Assembly: GCA_902515095.1 (NCBI GenBank)
Contig: CABXTC010000003.1
Coordinates: 89,461 to 153,460 of the forward strand
From: an uncultured Pelagibacteraceae bacterium
GTDB lineage: Bacteria > Pseudomonadota > Alphaproteobacteria > Pelagibacterales > Pelagibacteraceae
Reading direction: 5' to 3'
Length of the DNA stretch: 64,000 bases
In this document: piece by piece, positions 55,602-64,000 of the stretch
Numbering within the stretch: the stretch's first letter is position 1
Layout: each line of letters begins with the position of its first letter
The notes under the pieces: model-generated
What the model was told of the DNA's origin: nothing
Databases searched by the model: none
Seen by the model: the letters and a program-made list of their open reading frames with translations, nothing else
Made by a program: the position numbers and the translations under genes

Positions 55602-56373
55602 AAAAATAAACTTAACGATAACAGGATGCCTAGGTAGAATGGGACAACAACTAATTGAATCTGCCAGCAAAAATAAAAGATTCAAAATAAAAGGTCTCAC
55701 AGAAAGTAAAATCCAAAAAAAAAAAATTAAAGGAATTCTGCCTGAATTAAATAATGCTAAAGCTTTTAGAGATAGTGATATTATTATAGATTTTACAATT
55801 CCAAAATGTACTCTGGAAGTTCTTAAAATTGCTACAAAATACAAAAAAAGAGTAATAATAGGCACAACAGGTTTTTCAAAAAAAGAAGAGGTTTTAATTA
55901 AAAAGATTTCCAAAAAAATTCCAATTTTAAAAGCTGGAAATATGAGTCTTGGAATAAATCTCTTAATGTATCTAACTGAAATTGCTTCAAAATCTTTAGG
56001 AGACAATTTTTTAAGCAAAGTTTTTGAGATCCATCATAAACTTAAAAAAGATTTCCCATCAGGAACAGCTTTAATGTTGGGTCAAGGTATTGCAAAAGGT
56101 AAAAATAAAGATCTATATAAAATGATAGGTAAAAAATATTTAAATAAAAAAAATTTCCCGTACGGAAAAAAGGTAAATTTTAATTCTATAAGAAAAGGTA
56201 ATATTGTTGGTGAGCATGAAGTCTTATTTTCAAGTGGCAAAGAAATAATCAGACTAAACCATGAAGCATTTGATAGAGCACTGTACTCAGAGGGTGCTCT
56301 TGTAGCTGCAAATTGGCTGATGAAAAAAAAAGCTGGATTATATTCAATGAGGGATTTGATGAATTTCAAATAA
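55591..56373 (+). CDS. dapB: 4-hydroxy-tetrahydrodipicolinate reductase
   Basis: 260 residues from the ATG at 55591 (a TTG 6 bases upstream is also in frame). NAD(P)-binding ITGCLGRMGQQLIE, IDFTIP, GTTGF, and the catalytic EIHHKLKKDFPSGTAL near residue 150. Part of diaminopimelate/lysine synthesis with lysA. TAATG junction with nth. Confidence 0.95.
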   Translation: MKSKKINLTITGCLGRMGQQLIESASKNKRFKIKGLTESKIQKKKIKGILPELNNAKAFRDSDIIIDFTIPKCTLEVLKIATKYKKRVIIGTTGFSKKEEVLIKKISKKIPILKAGNMSLGINLLMYLTEIASKSLGDNFLSKVFEIHHKLKKDFPSGTALMLGQGIAKGKNKDLYKMIGKKYLNKKNFPYGKKVNFNSIRKGNIVGEHEVLFSSGKEIIRLNHEAFDRALYSEGALVAANWLMKKKAGLYSMRDLMNFK

Positions 56374-57026
56374 TGAGTGAAATTCAAAGAGCAAAATTAA
56401 TATTAAAGATACTTAGTCAAACTTATCCAGATACTAAGGTTCCTCTTAAAAGTCGAAACGTATTCACGTTACTTATCTCTGTTTTACTCTCTGCTCAATG
56501 TACAGATGTAAATGTTAATAATGTGACTAGAAATATTTATCCTAAGTATTACAAACCAGAACATTTCGTGAGATTAGGAAGAAAAAAAATTGAAACTCTT
56601 ATAAAAAGAATTGGAATTTTTAGAATAAAAGCAAAAAGTATCTACAACCTATCAAAAATATTAGTCAATGAATACAACAGTAAAGTCCCAAAAACTTTTG
56701 AACAATTAGAAAAATTACCTGGAGTAGGACATAAAACAGCCAGTGTAGTGATGTCTCAAGGTTTTGGTTATCCTGCCTTTCCAGTAGATACACACATTCA
56801 CAGGTTGGCACAAAGATGGGGATTAACAAATGGAAAAAATGTTATCCAAACTGAAAATGATCTAAAAAGATTATTTCCAAAAAAAAGTTGGAACAAACTG
56901 CATTTACAAATTATTTTTTATGGTAGAGAATTTTGTAAAGCTCGGGATTGTTATGGATTAAGTTGTAAAATTTGTACTTCTTGCTATCCTAAAAGAAAAA
57001 AACCATTTATTACAAAAAAGGCTTAA
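56373..57026 (+). CDS. nth: Endonuclease III (DNA glycosylase/AP lyase)
   Basis: 217 residues from the ATG at 56373, which overlaps the dapB stop. The helix-hairpin-helix with catalytic Lys is LPGVGHKTASVVMSQ near 114 and the catalytic Asp is in FPVDTHIHRLAQRWG. The C-terminal Fe-S region FCKARDCYGLSCKICTSCYP holds five cysteines spaced x4, x4, x2, x2, unlike the usual x6, x2, x5. Repairs oxidised pyrimidines. Confidence 0.93.
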   Translation: MSEIQRAKLILKILSQTYPDTKVPLKSRNVFTLLISVLLSAQCTDVNVNNVTRNIYPKYYKPEHFVRLGRKKIETLIKRIGIFRIKAKSIYNLSKILVNEYNSKVPKTFEQLEKLPGVGHKTASVVMSQGFGYPAFPVDTHIHRLAQRWGLTNGKNVIQTENDLKRLFPKKSWNKLHLQIIFYGREFCKARDCYGLSCKICTSCYPKRKKPFITKKA

Positions 57027-57952
57027 TGAAAATCTTAGGAATTGGAAATGCTATAGTAGATGTACTTTGTAAAGTAACAGACGATTTTTTAACTCAACAC
57101 TCGCTTACTAAAAGTACAATGAAATTGATTGATGAAAAAGAATTTAAAGAATTGCTTTCATCATTAAAGATTGTAGAGACTATTTCAGGTGGCTCAGTTG
57201 CTAATTCAATAGTTGGTTTGTCCCAAATGGGAAATAAAGTTGGATTCATTGGTAAAGTCAGTGATGATGAATTGGGCCAAAAATATGAGGATGGATTAAA
57301 TAAAGAAAAAGTGAAATATCTTTATAAAAAAAAGATAGAGAATATTCCTACCGGATCTTGTTTAATTCTAATTACCCCAGATTCTGAAAGAACAATGTGC
57401 ACATTTCTAGGTACTGCAGGAAAAATTGATGATAATGACGTAAAAGAAGACGATATCAGAAATGCAGAAATAGTTTTTTTAGAAGGATATTTGTGGGATG
57501 AAGGTGATCCTAAAAAAGCTTTTGATAAAGCAATCGCTCATTCAAAAAAAGTAGCAATGTCTCTGTCTGATCTATTTTGTGTTGAAAGACACAAAGCTCA
57601 TTTCTTAGAATTGGTAAAAACTAAATTAGATATCGTCTTTGCAAATGAACAGGAAATTATGTCTTTGATTGATGCTAAAACATTTGATGAAGTTGTTTCT
57701 TTTTCAAAAGAAATTAAAAAAAATATCATCATAACAAGAGGTGAAAAAGGTGCCATTTCTATCGAAGGAGATAAGGTTGAAGAAGCTATTGCTCAATCAA
57801 ATTTAAAAATTAAAGATTTGACAGGAGCTGGTGACTTGTTTGCAGCAGGATACTTACATGGTGTAATCAATAACTTCGAAATAAAAGAGTCTTTAGAGAA
57901 AGGTACTGAGTTATCCTCAAAGATTATTCAAAAAATAGGTGCAAGAATTTAA
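57026..57952 (+). CDS. Adenosine kinase (PfkB family)
   Basis: 308 residues. PfkB signatures: ISGGSVANSIVGLSQMGNKVGFIG near residue 52 and the C-terminal DLTGAGDLFAAGYLHG near 270 with the catalytic Asp. The length and N-terminus (GIGNAIVDVLCKV) fit the alphaproteobacterial adenosine-kinase-like branch; other sugars cannot be excluded. Confidence 0.88.
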   Translation: MKILGIGNAIVDVLCKVTDDFLTQHSLTKSTMKLIDEKEFKELLSSLKIVETISGGSVANSIVGLSQMGNKVGFIGKVSDDELGQKYEDGLNKEKVKYLYKKKIENIPTGSCLILITPDSERTMCTFLGTAGKIDDNDVKEDDIRNAEIVFLEGYLWDEGDPKKAFDKAIAHSKKVAMSLSDLFCVERHKAHFLELVKTKLDIVFANEQEIMSLIDAKTFDEVVSFSKEIKKNIIITRGEKGAISIEGDKVEEAIAQSNLKIKDLTGAGDLFAAGYLHGVINNFEIKESLEKGTELSSKIIQKIGARI

Positions 57953-57956
57953 CGTT

Positions 57957-58517
57957 TCAATTTATTGAGTAACCATCTTTATTATTTAGAATAAAATTTT
58001 CGTCTCCAAAAATATCACTCATCTTTTTTCTCAAACGATAGATATGTGTTTCAACAGTATGAGTCTCTAGACTTGGAGAATAATCCCAGACATTTTTTTG
58101 AAGTTCTTTTACAGTAACATTTATTTTATCATTTATAAAAATTATTAAACTTGTCTCTCTCTCAGTTAAGTCAAGACTTTTATCTTTAAATGTTATCTTT
58201 CTAGAATTTAAATCCAAATTATACTTTCCTATCTTTATATTTGATTGGTTGCTAAACTGTTTTTTTAGAAAATTAATATTTATAGTTTCAAGAAGTTTTT
58301 CTAATTTTATTGGTGTATTTTCTAAAATTAAACAATTATCAATATTTTCAACCTTTATTTTTGATATTGTTAAATAATTGATCTTAGGATCAGATTTTAT
58401 TTCATTATAATTATTTTTTTTCGATTGGATTATTTTAAAATTTAAACTTTCCTTAATTTCGTCTAATATTCCAAAGAGAATTTGATATTCATAAATAATT
58501 AAAACTTTTGAATTCAT
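57957..58517 (-). CDS. OmpR-type winged-helix protein with degenerate receiver
   Basis: 186 residues. The C-terminal half (about 95-186) is a Trans_reg_C winged helix: LDLTERETSLIIFI, VTVKELQKNVWDYSPSLETHTVETHIYRLRKKM. The N-terminal half has a receiver-like outline but I see no phosphoacceptor Asp surrounded by the usual acidic pocket, so it is probably not phosphorylated in the normal way. No histidine kinase is adjacent. Divergent from the L,D-transpeptidase gene, 11 bases apart. Confidence 0.85.
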   Translation of the reverse strand: MNSKVLIIYEYQILFGILDEIKESLNFKIIQSKKNNYNEIKSDPKINYLTISKIKVENIDNCLILENTPIKLEKLLETININFLKKQFSNQSNIKIGKYNLDLNSRKITFKDKSLDLTERETSLIIFINDKINVTVKELQKNVWDYSPSLETHTVETHIYRLRKKMSDIFGDENFILNNKDGYSIN

Positions 58518-58528
58518 ATTTTTAAATT

Positions 58529-59026
58529 ATGACAATTATAATCAAAAATAAAGAAACTCTTTTAATTGATGAATTTAAATTTAGGTGTTCTATTGGTAAA
58601 AAAGGGTTTAGCAGAAATAAAAAAGAAGGTGATTTAAAAACCCCCGTTGGTACTTTTGAACTAGGAAAAATTTATTATAGACCTGATAGAGTAGAAAAAC
58701 CTTTCTCTAAACTACAAACTACAATTATAAAAAAAAATATGGGATGGTGTGATGATCCTAAAAGTAAATATTACAATAAATTAATTAAAATTAAAAAAAG
58801 CTTAAAAATAAATTACGAAAAACTTTATCGTAAAGATAACAAATATGATATTTTTATTCTAATTAAGTATAATTTTAAAAAAATATTTAAAAATAAAGGT
58901 AGTGCTATTTTTTTACATTTAACAAAAAATTATTTACCTACTAAAGGATGTATTGCTGTTTCAAAAAAAGATTTCCTTATATTATTAAAATTAATTAACA
59001 AAAAGACAAAAATAAAAATTACTTAG
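58529..59026 (+). CDS. L,D-transpeptidase family (YkuD) protein
   Basis: 165 residues. The catalytic segment AIFLHLTKNYLPTKGCIAVSKKD near residue 128 has the H-x14-17-[ST]-x-G-C pattern, with the nucleophile Cys. An early KTPVGTFELGKIYY strand also fits. No signal peptide is obvious, as in the DUF-type alphaproteobacterial members. May cross-link or edit peptidoglycan. Confidence 0.85.
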   Translation: MTIIIKNKETLLIDEFKFRCSIGKKGFSRNKKEGDLKTPVGTFELGKIYYRPDRVEKPFSKLQTTIIKKNMGWCDDPKSKYYNKLIKIKKSLKINYEKLYRKDNKYDIFILIKYNFKKIFKNKGSAIFLHLTKNYLPTKGCIAVSKKDFLILLKLINKKTKIKIT

Positions 59027-59684
59027 TTCTTTTTCCAAAAATTCCTTGACCAATTCTTAAATATGTTGACTGATGTTCTACCGCATCTAAAAAATCATTT
59101 GTCATTCCCATACTTATTTCAGTGAGATTCATCTTTTTATTTAACTGGAGAAGATCTTTGAAAAAAGGCTTTGGATCCAAGTTTTCTGGAGGAATACACA
59201 TTGTGCCTATTATATCTAATTTTAATGATAAACAGTTTTTAAAGAAGGTCTCTAAATCTGAAGGAGCAATTCCAGATTTTTGTGTCTCACTACCTAAATT
59301 AATTTGAATAAAAATTTTTATTTTTTTTGATTTTTTATGTATTTCATCTGAAAGTTTATTAGCAAGCTTTAGACTGTCTAAAGAATGTATATAATCAAAT
59401 ATTTCTACTGCATTTTTAACTTTATTAGATTGTAACTTACCAAGCATATGTAATTTTAAATTTTTATTTCTTTTTTTGATAGGTGACCACTTGTTCAGTG
59501 CTTCTTGAACTTTGTTTTCACCAAATTCATAATGGCCATAATCAATTAATGGCAATATATCTTCCTCTGAAAAAGTTTTTGAAACAGCAATAATTTTCGG
59601 ATCATATTCAGATAGGGATAATTCATGAATTTTAGCCTTAATTTTTTCTTTAATTTCAATTAAATTACTTTGTGTGTGATGCAT
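59019..59684 (-). CDS. PLP homeostasis protein YggS/PROSC
   Basis: 221 residues. The PLP lysine lies in KIIAVSKTFSEED near residue 32; HMLGKLQSNKV, IHSLDSLKLA and EISMGMTNDFLDAV are family signatures. Binds PLP and buffers its pool. Its start codon is the reverse half of ATGCAT, which also gives the start of the divergent thiE-like gene. Confidence 0.95.
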   Translation of the reverse strand: MHHTQSNLIEIKEKIKAKIHELSLSEYDPKIIAVSKTFSEEDILPLIDYGHYEFGENKVQEALNKWSPIKKRNKNLKLHMLGKLQSNKVKNAVEIFDYIHSLDSLKLANKLSDEIHKKSKKIKIFIQINLGSETQKSGIAPSDLETFFKNCLSLKLDIIGTMCIPPENLDPKPFFKDLLQLNKKMNLTEISMGMTNDFLDAVEHQSTYLRIGQGIFGKRTK

Positions 59685-60209
59685 AATAATAATTATAAAA
59701 AATATTATTTTTTAAACAAGTTTGATTATTCTCATTTAATTAGTTTAGATCAAAGTATATCTTTTATTTGGAGAAATAAAGACAAACAAACTTCACTAAA
59801 AACTTTGATTGAATTACGTAATTTTTGTAAAAAATACCAAAGAAAACTTTATCTAAGAAATGATCCAAAACTAGCAATCAAACTTGATGTGGATGGATTA
59901 TATATTTCATCTACTAATAAAAACTTGATATTTAAACCAAGAACTCACAAAAAAAAATTTGAAATTCTAGGCTCAGCCCACAATATGAAAGAAATTAAAA
60001 TCAAAGAGCTTCAAGGTGTTGATAAAATATTTCTATCACCAATATTTAAAGACAAAAAAAATCAAAAATTGTATCTTTATAAATATCTTAACATAAAAAA
60101 ACTCACTTCCATGAAAGATGTGGCATTAGGTGGAATTAATAAAAAAAATCTGAAAAAATTAAAGTTTATTGAGCCTTATGGCTTTGCTGGTATTTCTTAT
60201 TTCGAATAA
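59679..60209 (+). CDS. Thiamine-phosphate synthase-like (ThiE/TenI) protein
   Basis: 176 residues from the ATG at 59679 (a TTG 9 bases upstream is in frame). Barrel motifs: LYLRNDPKLAIKLDVDGLYISS, LGSAHNMKEI (the G-x-S-x-H position), VDKIFLSPIFK and DVALGGINKKNL with GFAGISYF at the end. It is short for ThiE (about 200-220 residues), so either ThiE or TenI-like function is possible. Confidence 0.75.
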   Translation: MHNNNYKKYYFLNKFDYSHLISLDQSISFIWRNKDKQTSLKTLIELRNFCKKYQRKLYLRNDPKLAIKLDVDGLYISSTNKNLIFKPRTHKKKFEILGSAHNMKEIKIKELQGVDKIFLSPIFKDKKNQKLYLYKYLNIKKLTSMKDVALGGINKKNLKKLKFIEPYGFAGISYFE

Positions 60210-60212
60210 AAA

Positions 60213-60237
60213 AAAGGCCCCTTAAAAAGGGGCCTTT
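60213..60237. terminator. Strong bidirectional terminator between thiE-like and porin genes
   Basis: An 11-bp perfect stem, AAAGGCCCCTT with AAGGGGCCTTT around an AAA loop. On the minus strand, after the porin stop, it runs into a further U-tract (complement of the A-run at 60208-60215), so it mainly serves the porin. Confidence 0.92.
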
Positions 60238-60260
60238 CTAATAATTAAATTACTAAGTAA

Positions 60261-61196
60261 TTAGAATGCAAATGATGCAACGAAAATTGATGCTTCAGCA
60301 TCTTTGTTCGCTGTTCCACCAGCACTTTCAACACTGTTGATAGCAGTTGAGAATGAAATTGAACCCATAGTATACGACGCTTGTATACCTGTGTTAACTT
60401 CATCTTCAGTTCCACCATCAAACTCAACTTCTTGTCTACCTGCTGATACAGTTAGATCATCGTTGATCGCCATAGAGATACCCATGTGAGTAGCATCTTG
60501 GTCTGTTGAAGCCTGTGCTTCGTAGTCTACGTTAGTTGACTGAATAGCAGCTGTTACTGAACCCATAGTGTATTTAGCACCGATTGTGTCATTTTCAGCA
60601 ATGTCACCATCATCGAAAATACCATAAACTAGTGTTAAACCATCCATTAAACCACTGTAAGAAACAGAGTAACCTGTTTCAGCAGCAGCGGCAGCAGCTG
60701 GTTTTGGGTTGTAAGATACAGATAAATCAAAACCTGCAGCAGTTACATCGTATCCCCACTGACCAGTTTGGTTGTTACCTGATGTATCAAGTAAACCATT
60801 GTCAGCAGCACCACCAACTTCGTTAGCAGCTTCGTATACTGGTGTATATGCTTTTGGCACGATATCTTTTACAGAGTCTACTCCGCTTCCACTTGATGAA
60901 GCACCTGAGAATGACAATGTACCCATATCACCCATTCCTAATTTTAGATTGTAGTCATCATATGTACCACCATCTAATTCATAGTAGACTGATACAGTCA
61001 TACCATTATCTAAGTCACCACTTCCGTTGAACTTAACACTGTCACCCATTACCCAAGGATTTGTATCCGAGTTAGAGTCTAGACCAGTGTAAGTTAACGA
61101 TGCGCCACCTGATACACTTAATTCACCAGCATAAGATGCAGATGCAACAAGTGAAGTAGCCAAAGCAGTTAAACCTACTTTAGTTAGTTTGTTCAT
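60261..61196 (-). CDS. Outer-membrane porin
   Basis: 311 residues. Signal peptide MNKLTKVGLTALATSLVASASYAG, then alternating beta-strand pattern rich in Gly, Ser, Asp and Thr, and a C-terminal Phe (ASIFVASFAF) as in beta-barrel assembly signals. Similar to the alphaproteobacterial Gram-negative porin family. More G/C-rich and better codon-adapted than its neighbours, with a strong AGGAG ribosome site and terminator, all consistent with very high expression. Confidence 0.9.
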   Translation of the reverse strand: MNKLTKVGLTALATSLVASASYAGELSVSGGASLTYTGLDSNSDTNPWVMGDSVKFNGSGDLDNGMTVSVYYELDGGTYDDYNLKLGMGDMGTLSFSGASSSGSGVDSVKDIVPKAYTPVYEAANEVGGAADNGLLDTSGNNQTGQWGYDVTAAGFDLSVSYNPKPAAAAAAETGYSVSYSGLMDGLTLVYGIFDDGDIAENDTIGAKYTMGSVTAAIQSTNVDYEAQASTDQDATHMGISMAINDDLTVSAGRQEVEFDGGTEDEVNTGIQASYTMGSISFSTAINSVESAGGTANKDAEASIFVASFAF

Positions 61197-61220
61197 AAAT
61201 TTACTCCTTTTTTATAATTA

Positions 61221-61226
61221 ATTATA
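61221..61226 (-). promoter_or_regulatory. Porin -10 element TATAAT
   Basis: A perfect TATAAT on the minus strand, about 25 bases before the porin ATG; the -35 side is only a T-run (TTTTTT, 17 bases upstream). The box lies in TTTATAATTAATTATAAA, which is palindromic and so also shows TATAAT on the plus strand. Confidence 0.5.
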
Positions 61227-61265
61227 AACAAGGAATTTTTAGCAAAAAATAGTGAATATCTTAGA

Positions 61266-61292
61266 AAATTTTACTTATTTTAAGTAAAATTT
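61266..61292. promoter_or_regulatory. Perfect 12-bp inverted repeat upstream of the porin
   Basis: AAATTTTACTTA and TAAGTAAAATTT flank TTT exactly. The repeat lies about 40 bases upstream of the porin TATAAT, and about 120 bases before the DUF3576 start. It looks like an operator for a dimeric regulator or a silencing hairpin. The rest of 61197-61412 is AT-rich. Confidence 0.5.
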
Positions 61293-61412
61293 AAAATAGT
61301 GTTGCATTTTTACATCACTTTTAGGCCCAATATACGTGGTATTTTAAATATTAAGATATTCTAATTTTAAACACCATAAATTGTGCTAAAAGTCTATATC
61401 TTAGGTAAAGTC

Positions 61413-62000
61413 ATGTTCTCAAAAAAATACATTGTAGTTTTATTTTCAATCTTTGTTTTGCTAGCTCAAAGTGCCTGCGGCCCTTTTAAATACAAGAAAG
61501 TTAGTGCAAAAGATGTCCCTACAAATGTGAGGGATCGGGTTAAGAAAAATATGGAAGAAGGAAAAGGCTTTCGACTGATGAATCAAATTAATAAAGGAAC
61601 AAGTTATGAATTTGCAAGTTCAAACCCTCTTTGGAGAGCTACATTAGACACTTTAGATTTTATGCCATTGGTATCAGCTAACTATAGTGGTGGAATAGTT
61701 GTTACTGATTGGTACAGTGAAAATGATACCCCAACTGAGTCAGTTAAAATTTCTGTAAGATTTCTTACAAATGAAATTAGATCTGATGCATTAGATATAA
61801 ATATATTTTTAAAAAAATGTTCAGAAAATTTAACCAATTGTTCTATTAGTAAAAATAATACCAACCTAGTTGCTGATCTAAATTTGAATATACTTAAAAA
61901 GGCAACAAAATACCAAAAAGATAAAATTGAAAAGTATAAAAAAGAAAATCCATACGAAATTGGTGATGCAAGTAAAAACACAAGATCAAAAAAAAAATAA
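61413..62000 (+). CDS. DUF3576 lipoprotein-like protein
   Basis: 195 residues from the ATG at 61413 (a GTG at 61383 would add 10). Signal sequence with LLAQSACGPFKY, a lipobox-like site. The conserved core PLWRATLDTLDFMPLVSANYSGGIVVTDWYSE identifies DUF3576, which precedes leuS in alphaproteobacteria. Function unknown; envelope assembly is suspected from location. C-terminus is Lys-rich. Confidence 0.88.
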   Translation: MFSKKYIVVLFSIFVLLAQSACGPFKYKKVSAKDVPTNVRDRVKKNMEEGKGFRLMNQINKGTSYEFASSNPLWRATLDTLDFMPLVSANYSGGIVVTDWYSENDTPTESVKISVRFLTNEIRSDALDINIFLKKCSENLTNCSISKNNTNLVADLNLNILKKATKYQKDKIEKYKKENPYEIGDASKNTRSKKK

Positions 62001-62017
62001 AATAATTCAAATAAACT

Positions 62018-64000
62018 GTGGAAAGATATAATTTTAAGTTAGCAGAAGATAAGTGGCAAAAACATTGGCTAAAAGAGAAAAGTTTCAAATCAGAGATAGA
62101 TAAGAATAAACAAAAATTTTATTGCTTAGAGATGTTTCCATACCCTTCTGGGAAAATCCATATGGGCCATGTAAGAAATTATACAATTGGTGATGTTCTC
62201 TCTAGATTTAAAATTCTTAAAGGGTTTAATGTCCTTCATCCAATGGGATGGGATTCTTTTGGTATGCCTGCAGAAAATGCAGCAAAACAAAATAACTTGA
62301 GTCCTAAAGAATGGACTGAAAAAAATATTGAGATAATGAAATCTCAGTTGAAAATGCTGGGCCTTTCCATTGATTGGGATAGAGAAATTTCAACATGTTC
62401 GCCAGATTATTACAAGCATCAACAGAAAATATTTTTAGATCTTTACGACAAAGGTCTTGTTTATCGAAAAGAAAGTTACGTTAACTGGGATCCCATAGAC
62501 AAAACTGTTCTCGCTAATGAACAAGTTATCGACGGTAAAGGATGGCGATCTGGAGCTTTAGTTGAAAGGAAAAAATTAAATCAATGGTTTTTCAAAATTT
62601 CTCATTTTTCAGAAGATCTTTTAAATGAATTAAATAAATTAAACTCTTGGCCCAACAAAGTTAAAATTATGCAAAAAAATTGGATTGGAAAATCATTTGG
62701 TTGCGAAATTGATTTTAAAATTGAAGGTTCTAAAAATGTAAAATCGATAAAGTGTTACACAACTAGACCAGATACTTTGTTTGGATTTTCTTTTCTAGCA
62801 TTATCGGTTGATCACCCTTTATCTAAATATTATGAAAAAGATAAGGATTTTATCACATTTAAAAAAGAGTGTTCCAAAACTGGCACAACCGAAGAGTCTA
62901 TAGCTCAAGCCACAAAAATAGGATTTAAAACTGAACTCGAAGCTGTAAATCCACTAGATAATGAATCAAAAGTTCCAGTTTATTTTGCAAACTTTGTATT
63001 GATGGATTATGGATTTGGAGCAGTATTTGGCTGTCCTGCTCATGATCAGAGAGATTTTGATTTTGCCAAAAAATATAAACTAAATATAAAAACAGTGGTC
63101 AAGCCCTCGGATCAAAATGACGATTATCAAGTTGAAAAAGAGGCATATACTGGAACAGGTATAATTATAAATTCAAAATTTTTAAATGGTCTTTCAGCTC
63201 CAAATCAATCAATTAACGAAACTATAAAATTTTTAGAGGATAAAAACTTGGGAATGAGAAAGACCAATTATAGATTAAAGGATTGGGGTATTTCCAGACA
63301 AAGATATTGGGGATGTCCAATACCAATAGCCTACGATGAAGATAACAATGCAATTAAAATACCCGAAAAAGATTTGCCTGTTAAGCTTCCTGACTCTATC
63401 GATCTAAACACCAATGGTAATCCATTAGATTCACAAAAAAAATGGCAAGAGGTAAATATTAATGGAAAAATTTGTAGGAGAGAGACTGATACTTTGGATA
63501 CATTTGTAGATTCTTCCTGGTATTTTCTAAGATTTTGTTCAGCTAAAAATTTAAGTGAACCATTTAATATTGATGAAATAGATTATTGGATGCCAGTGGA
63601 TCAATACATTGGTGGTGTAGAGCACGCAATATTGCATCTTCTTTATTCAAGATTTTTTATGAGAGCAATAAGTTTAAACAATAAAAAAACAAATTTAAAA
63701 GAACCATTTGAAGGTTTGTTCACGCAAGGAATGGTCTGTCATCAAACCTTTAAAGATGAAAATAATAATTGGATTTACCCAGAGGATGTTTTTACTGATG
63801 ATGGAAAAAATTATTATCAAATTCAAAATCCATCAAAAAAGGTAATTGTTGGTCCCTCAGAATCTATGTCGAAATCAAAAAAAAATACCATTGATCCTGA
63901 AAAAATGGTTAAATTATATGGTGCAGATTCGGTGAGATTATTTATTTTATCTGATAGTCCACCTGAAAAAGATGTTCAATGGTCTGAAACTGGCATTTCA
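62018..64000 (+). CDS. leuS: Leucyl-tRNA synthetase, N-terminal 661 codons (continues past window)
   Basis: GTG start at 62018 ([17 protein letters not shown]), the only in-frame start after a stop at 62012. HIGH motif [20 protein letters not shown] near residue 40; the editing domain (about 220-420) with [29 protein letters not shown], and a KMSKS loop that reads [14 protein letters not shown], with Ser for the first Lys. No stop before the window end. Confidence 0.96.
   Translation, partial: MERYNFKLAEDKWQKHWLKEKSFKSEIDKNKQKFYCLEMFPYPSGKIHMGHVRNYTIGDVLSRFKILKGFNVLHPMGWDSFGMPAENAAKQNNLSPKEWTEKNIEIMKSQLKMLGLSIDWDREISTCSPDYYKHQQKIFLDLYDKGLVYRKESYVNWDPIDKTVLANEQVIDGKGWRSGALVERKKLNQWFFKISHFSEDLLNELNKLNSWPNKVKIMQKNWIGKSFGCEIDFKIEGSKNVKSIKCYTTRPDTLFGFSFLALSVDHPLSKYYEKDKDFITFKKECSKTGTTEESIAQATKIGFKTELEAVNPLDNESKVPVYFANFVLMDYGFGAVFGCPAHDQRDFDFAKKYKLNIKTVVKPSDQNDDYQVEKEAYTGTGIIINSKFLNGLSAPNQSINETIKFLEDKNLGMRKTNYRLKDWGISRQRYWGCPIPIAYDEDNNAIKIPEKDLPVKLPDSIDLNTNGNPLDSQKKWQEVNINGKICRRETDTLDTFVDSSWYFLRFCSAKNLSEPFNIDEIDYWMPVDQYIGGVEHAILHLLYSRFFMRAISLNNKKTNLKEPFEGLFTQGMVCHQTFKDENNNWIYPEDVFTDDGKNYYQIQNPSKKVIVGPSESMSKSKKNTIDPEKMVKLYGADSVRLFILSDSPPEKDVQWSETGIS

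Noticed and set aside
56313..56372. Earlier start for nth at 56313
   Set aside because: Lies inside dapB, uses a non-ATG start and adds residues absent from the family; the ATG at 56373 overlaps the dapB stop in the common TAATG form.
60584..61030. His/Gln-rich plus-strand frames across the porin gene
   Set aside because: Mirror of the porin codons in other frames; no family resemblance and no ribosome sites.
1..64000. CRISPR arrays, insertion sequences, prophage or toxin-antitoxin systems
   Set aside because: No spaced direct-repeat array, transposase, integrase or phage structural gene was seen on either strand.

Overview
The window is a dense, very AT-rich chromosomal segment of a free-living marine alphaproteobacterium, almost certainly a SAR11 clade member (Candidatus Pelagibacter or a close relative). 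The evidence is the Lys/Asn/Ile-rich proteins, genes that abut or overlap by 1-14 bases (often TAATG or ATGA junctions), intergenic gaps that are mostly under 60 bases, and alphaproteobacterial synteny blocks: helicase/fdxA/carD, mutM/ubiE/ubiB/coaBC, rpsT/dnaA, irr/fabA/fabB/fabI, tsaB/fur/miaB/phoH/ybeY/lnt/metK, murJ/trpS/nfuA and DUF3576/leuS. There is no prophage, insertion sequence or CRISPR array, and only one tRNA gene.

Layout. 1-2.2 kb: end of a helicase gene, a TerB-like protein, ferredoxin and CarD. 2.2-4.3 kb: a 25-residue highly basic protein, an acyl-CoA ligase and tRNA-Leu(CAA) 4 bases upstream of that ligase. 4.4-8 kb: DedA/YqaA-type membrane protein, DsbB, Coq7, HNH protein, esterase, small membrane protein, TlpA-like thioredoxin. 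8-11.5 kb: argH, a tiny LptM-like lipoprotein, lysA, plsC. 11.5-15.4 kb: dnaN, dnaA, rpsT and mutM on the minus strand. 15.5-20.6 kb: ubiE, ubiB, coaBC, dut, a ThiF-family gene and an SH3-domain protein. 20.6-24.1 kb: an accessory minus-strand block with catalase-peroxidase katG, a 2-oxoglutarate oxygenase-like protein, a DUF2061 membrane protein and a 59-residue zinc-ribbon protein. 24.1-27.1 kb: irr and divergent fabA-fabB-fabI. 27.2-33.7 kb: nusA-infB-rbfA-rpsO-pnp. 33.8-40.1 kb: tsaB-fur-miaB-phoH-ybeY-lnt-metK. 40.0-45.3 kb: polysaccharide deacetylase, Bax-like glucosaminidase, nfuA, trpS, murJ. 45.3-50.9 kb: malic enzyme, BON lipoprotein, rsmI, LpoA-like protein, rdgB. 50.9-54.7 kb: grpE-dnaK-dnaJ. 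54.8-60.2 kb: sulfotransferase, dapB, nth, adenosine kinase, winged-helix regulator, L,D-transpeptidase, yggS, thiE-like. 60.3-64 kb: porin, DUF3576 lipoprotein and the first two thirds of leuS.

Most genes are core housekeeping: replication initiation, translation and transcription factors, fatty-acid synthesis, ubiquinone synthesis, cell wall and protein folding. The most interesting signals are regulatory. (1) An intrinsic-terminator-like hairpin lies inside the nusA leader, between a candidate promoter and the Shine-Dalgarno sequence, with rimP absent; this suggests attenuation control of the nusA operon. (2) Near-identical Irr-type (ICE) operators lie in front of both katG and irr, linking the accessory catalase to iron/heme status. 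(3) An acyl-CoA ligase starts 4 bases after a tRNA 3' end. (4) A tiny basic protein gene is preceded by a perfect palindrome. I found no clearly new multi-gene defence or biosynthetic system; the katG block is the only part that looks like an accessory island.
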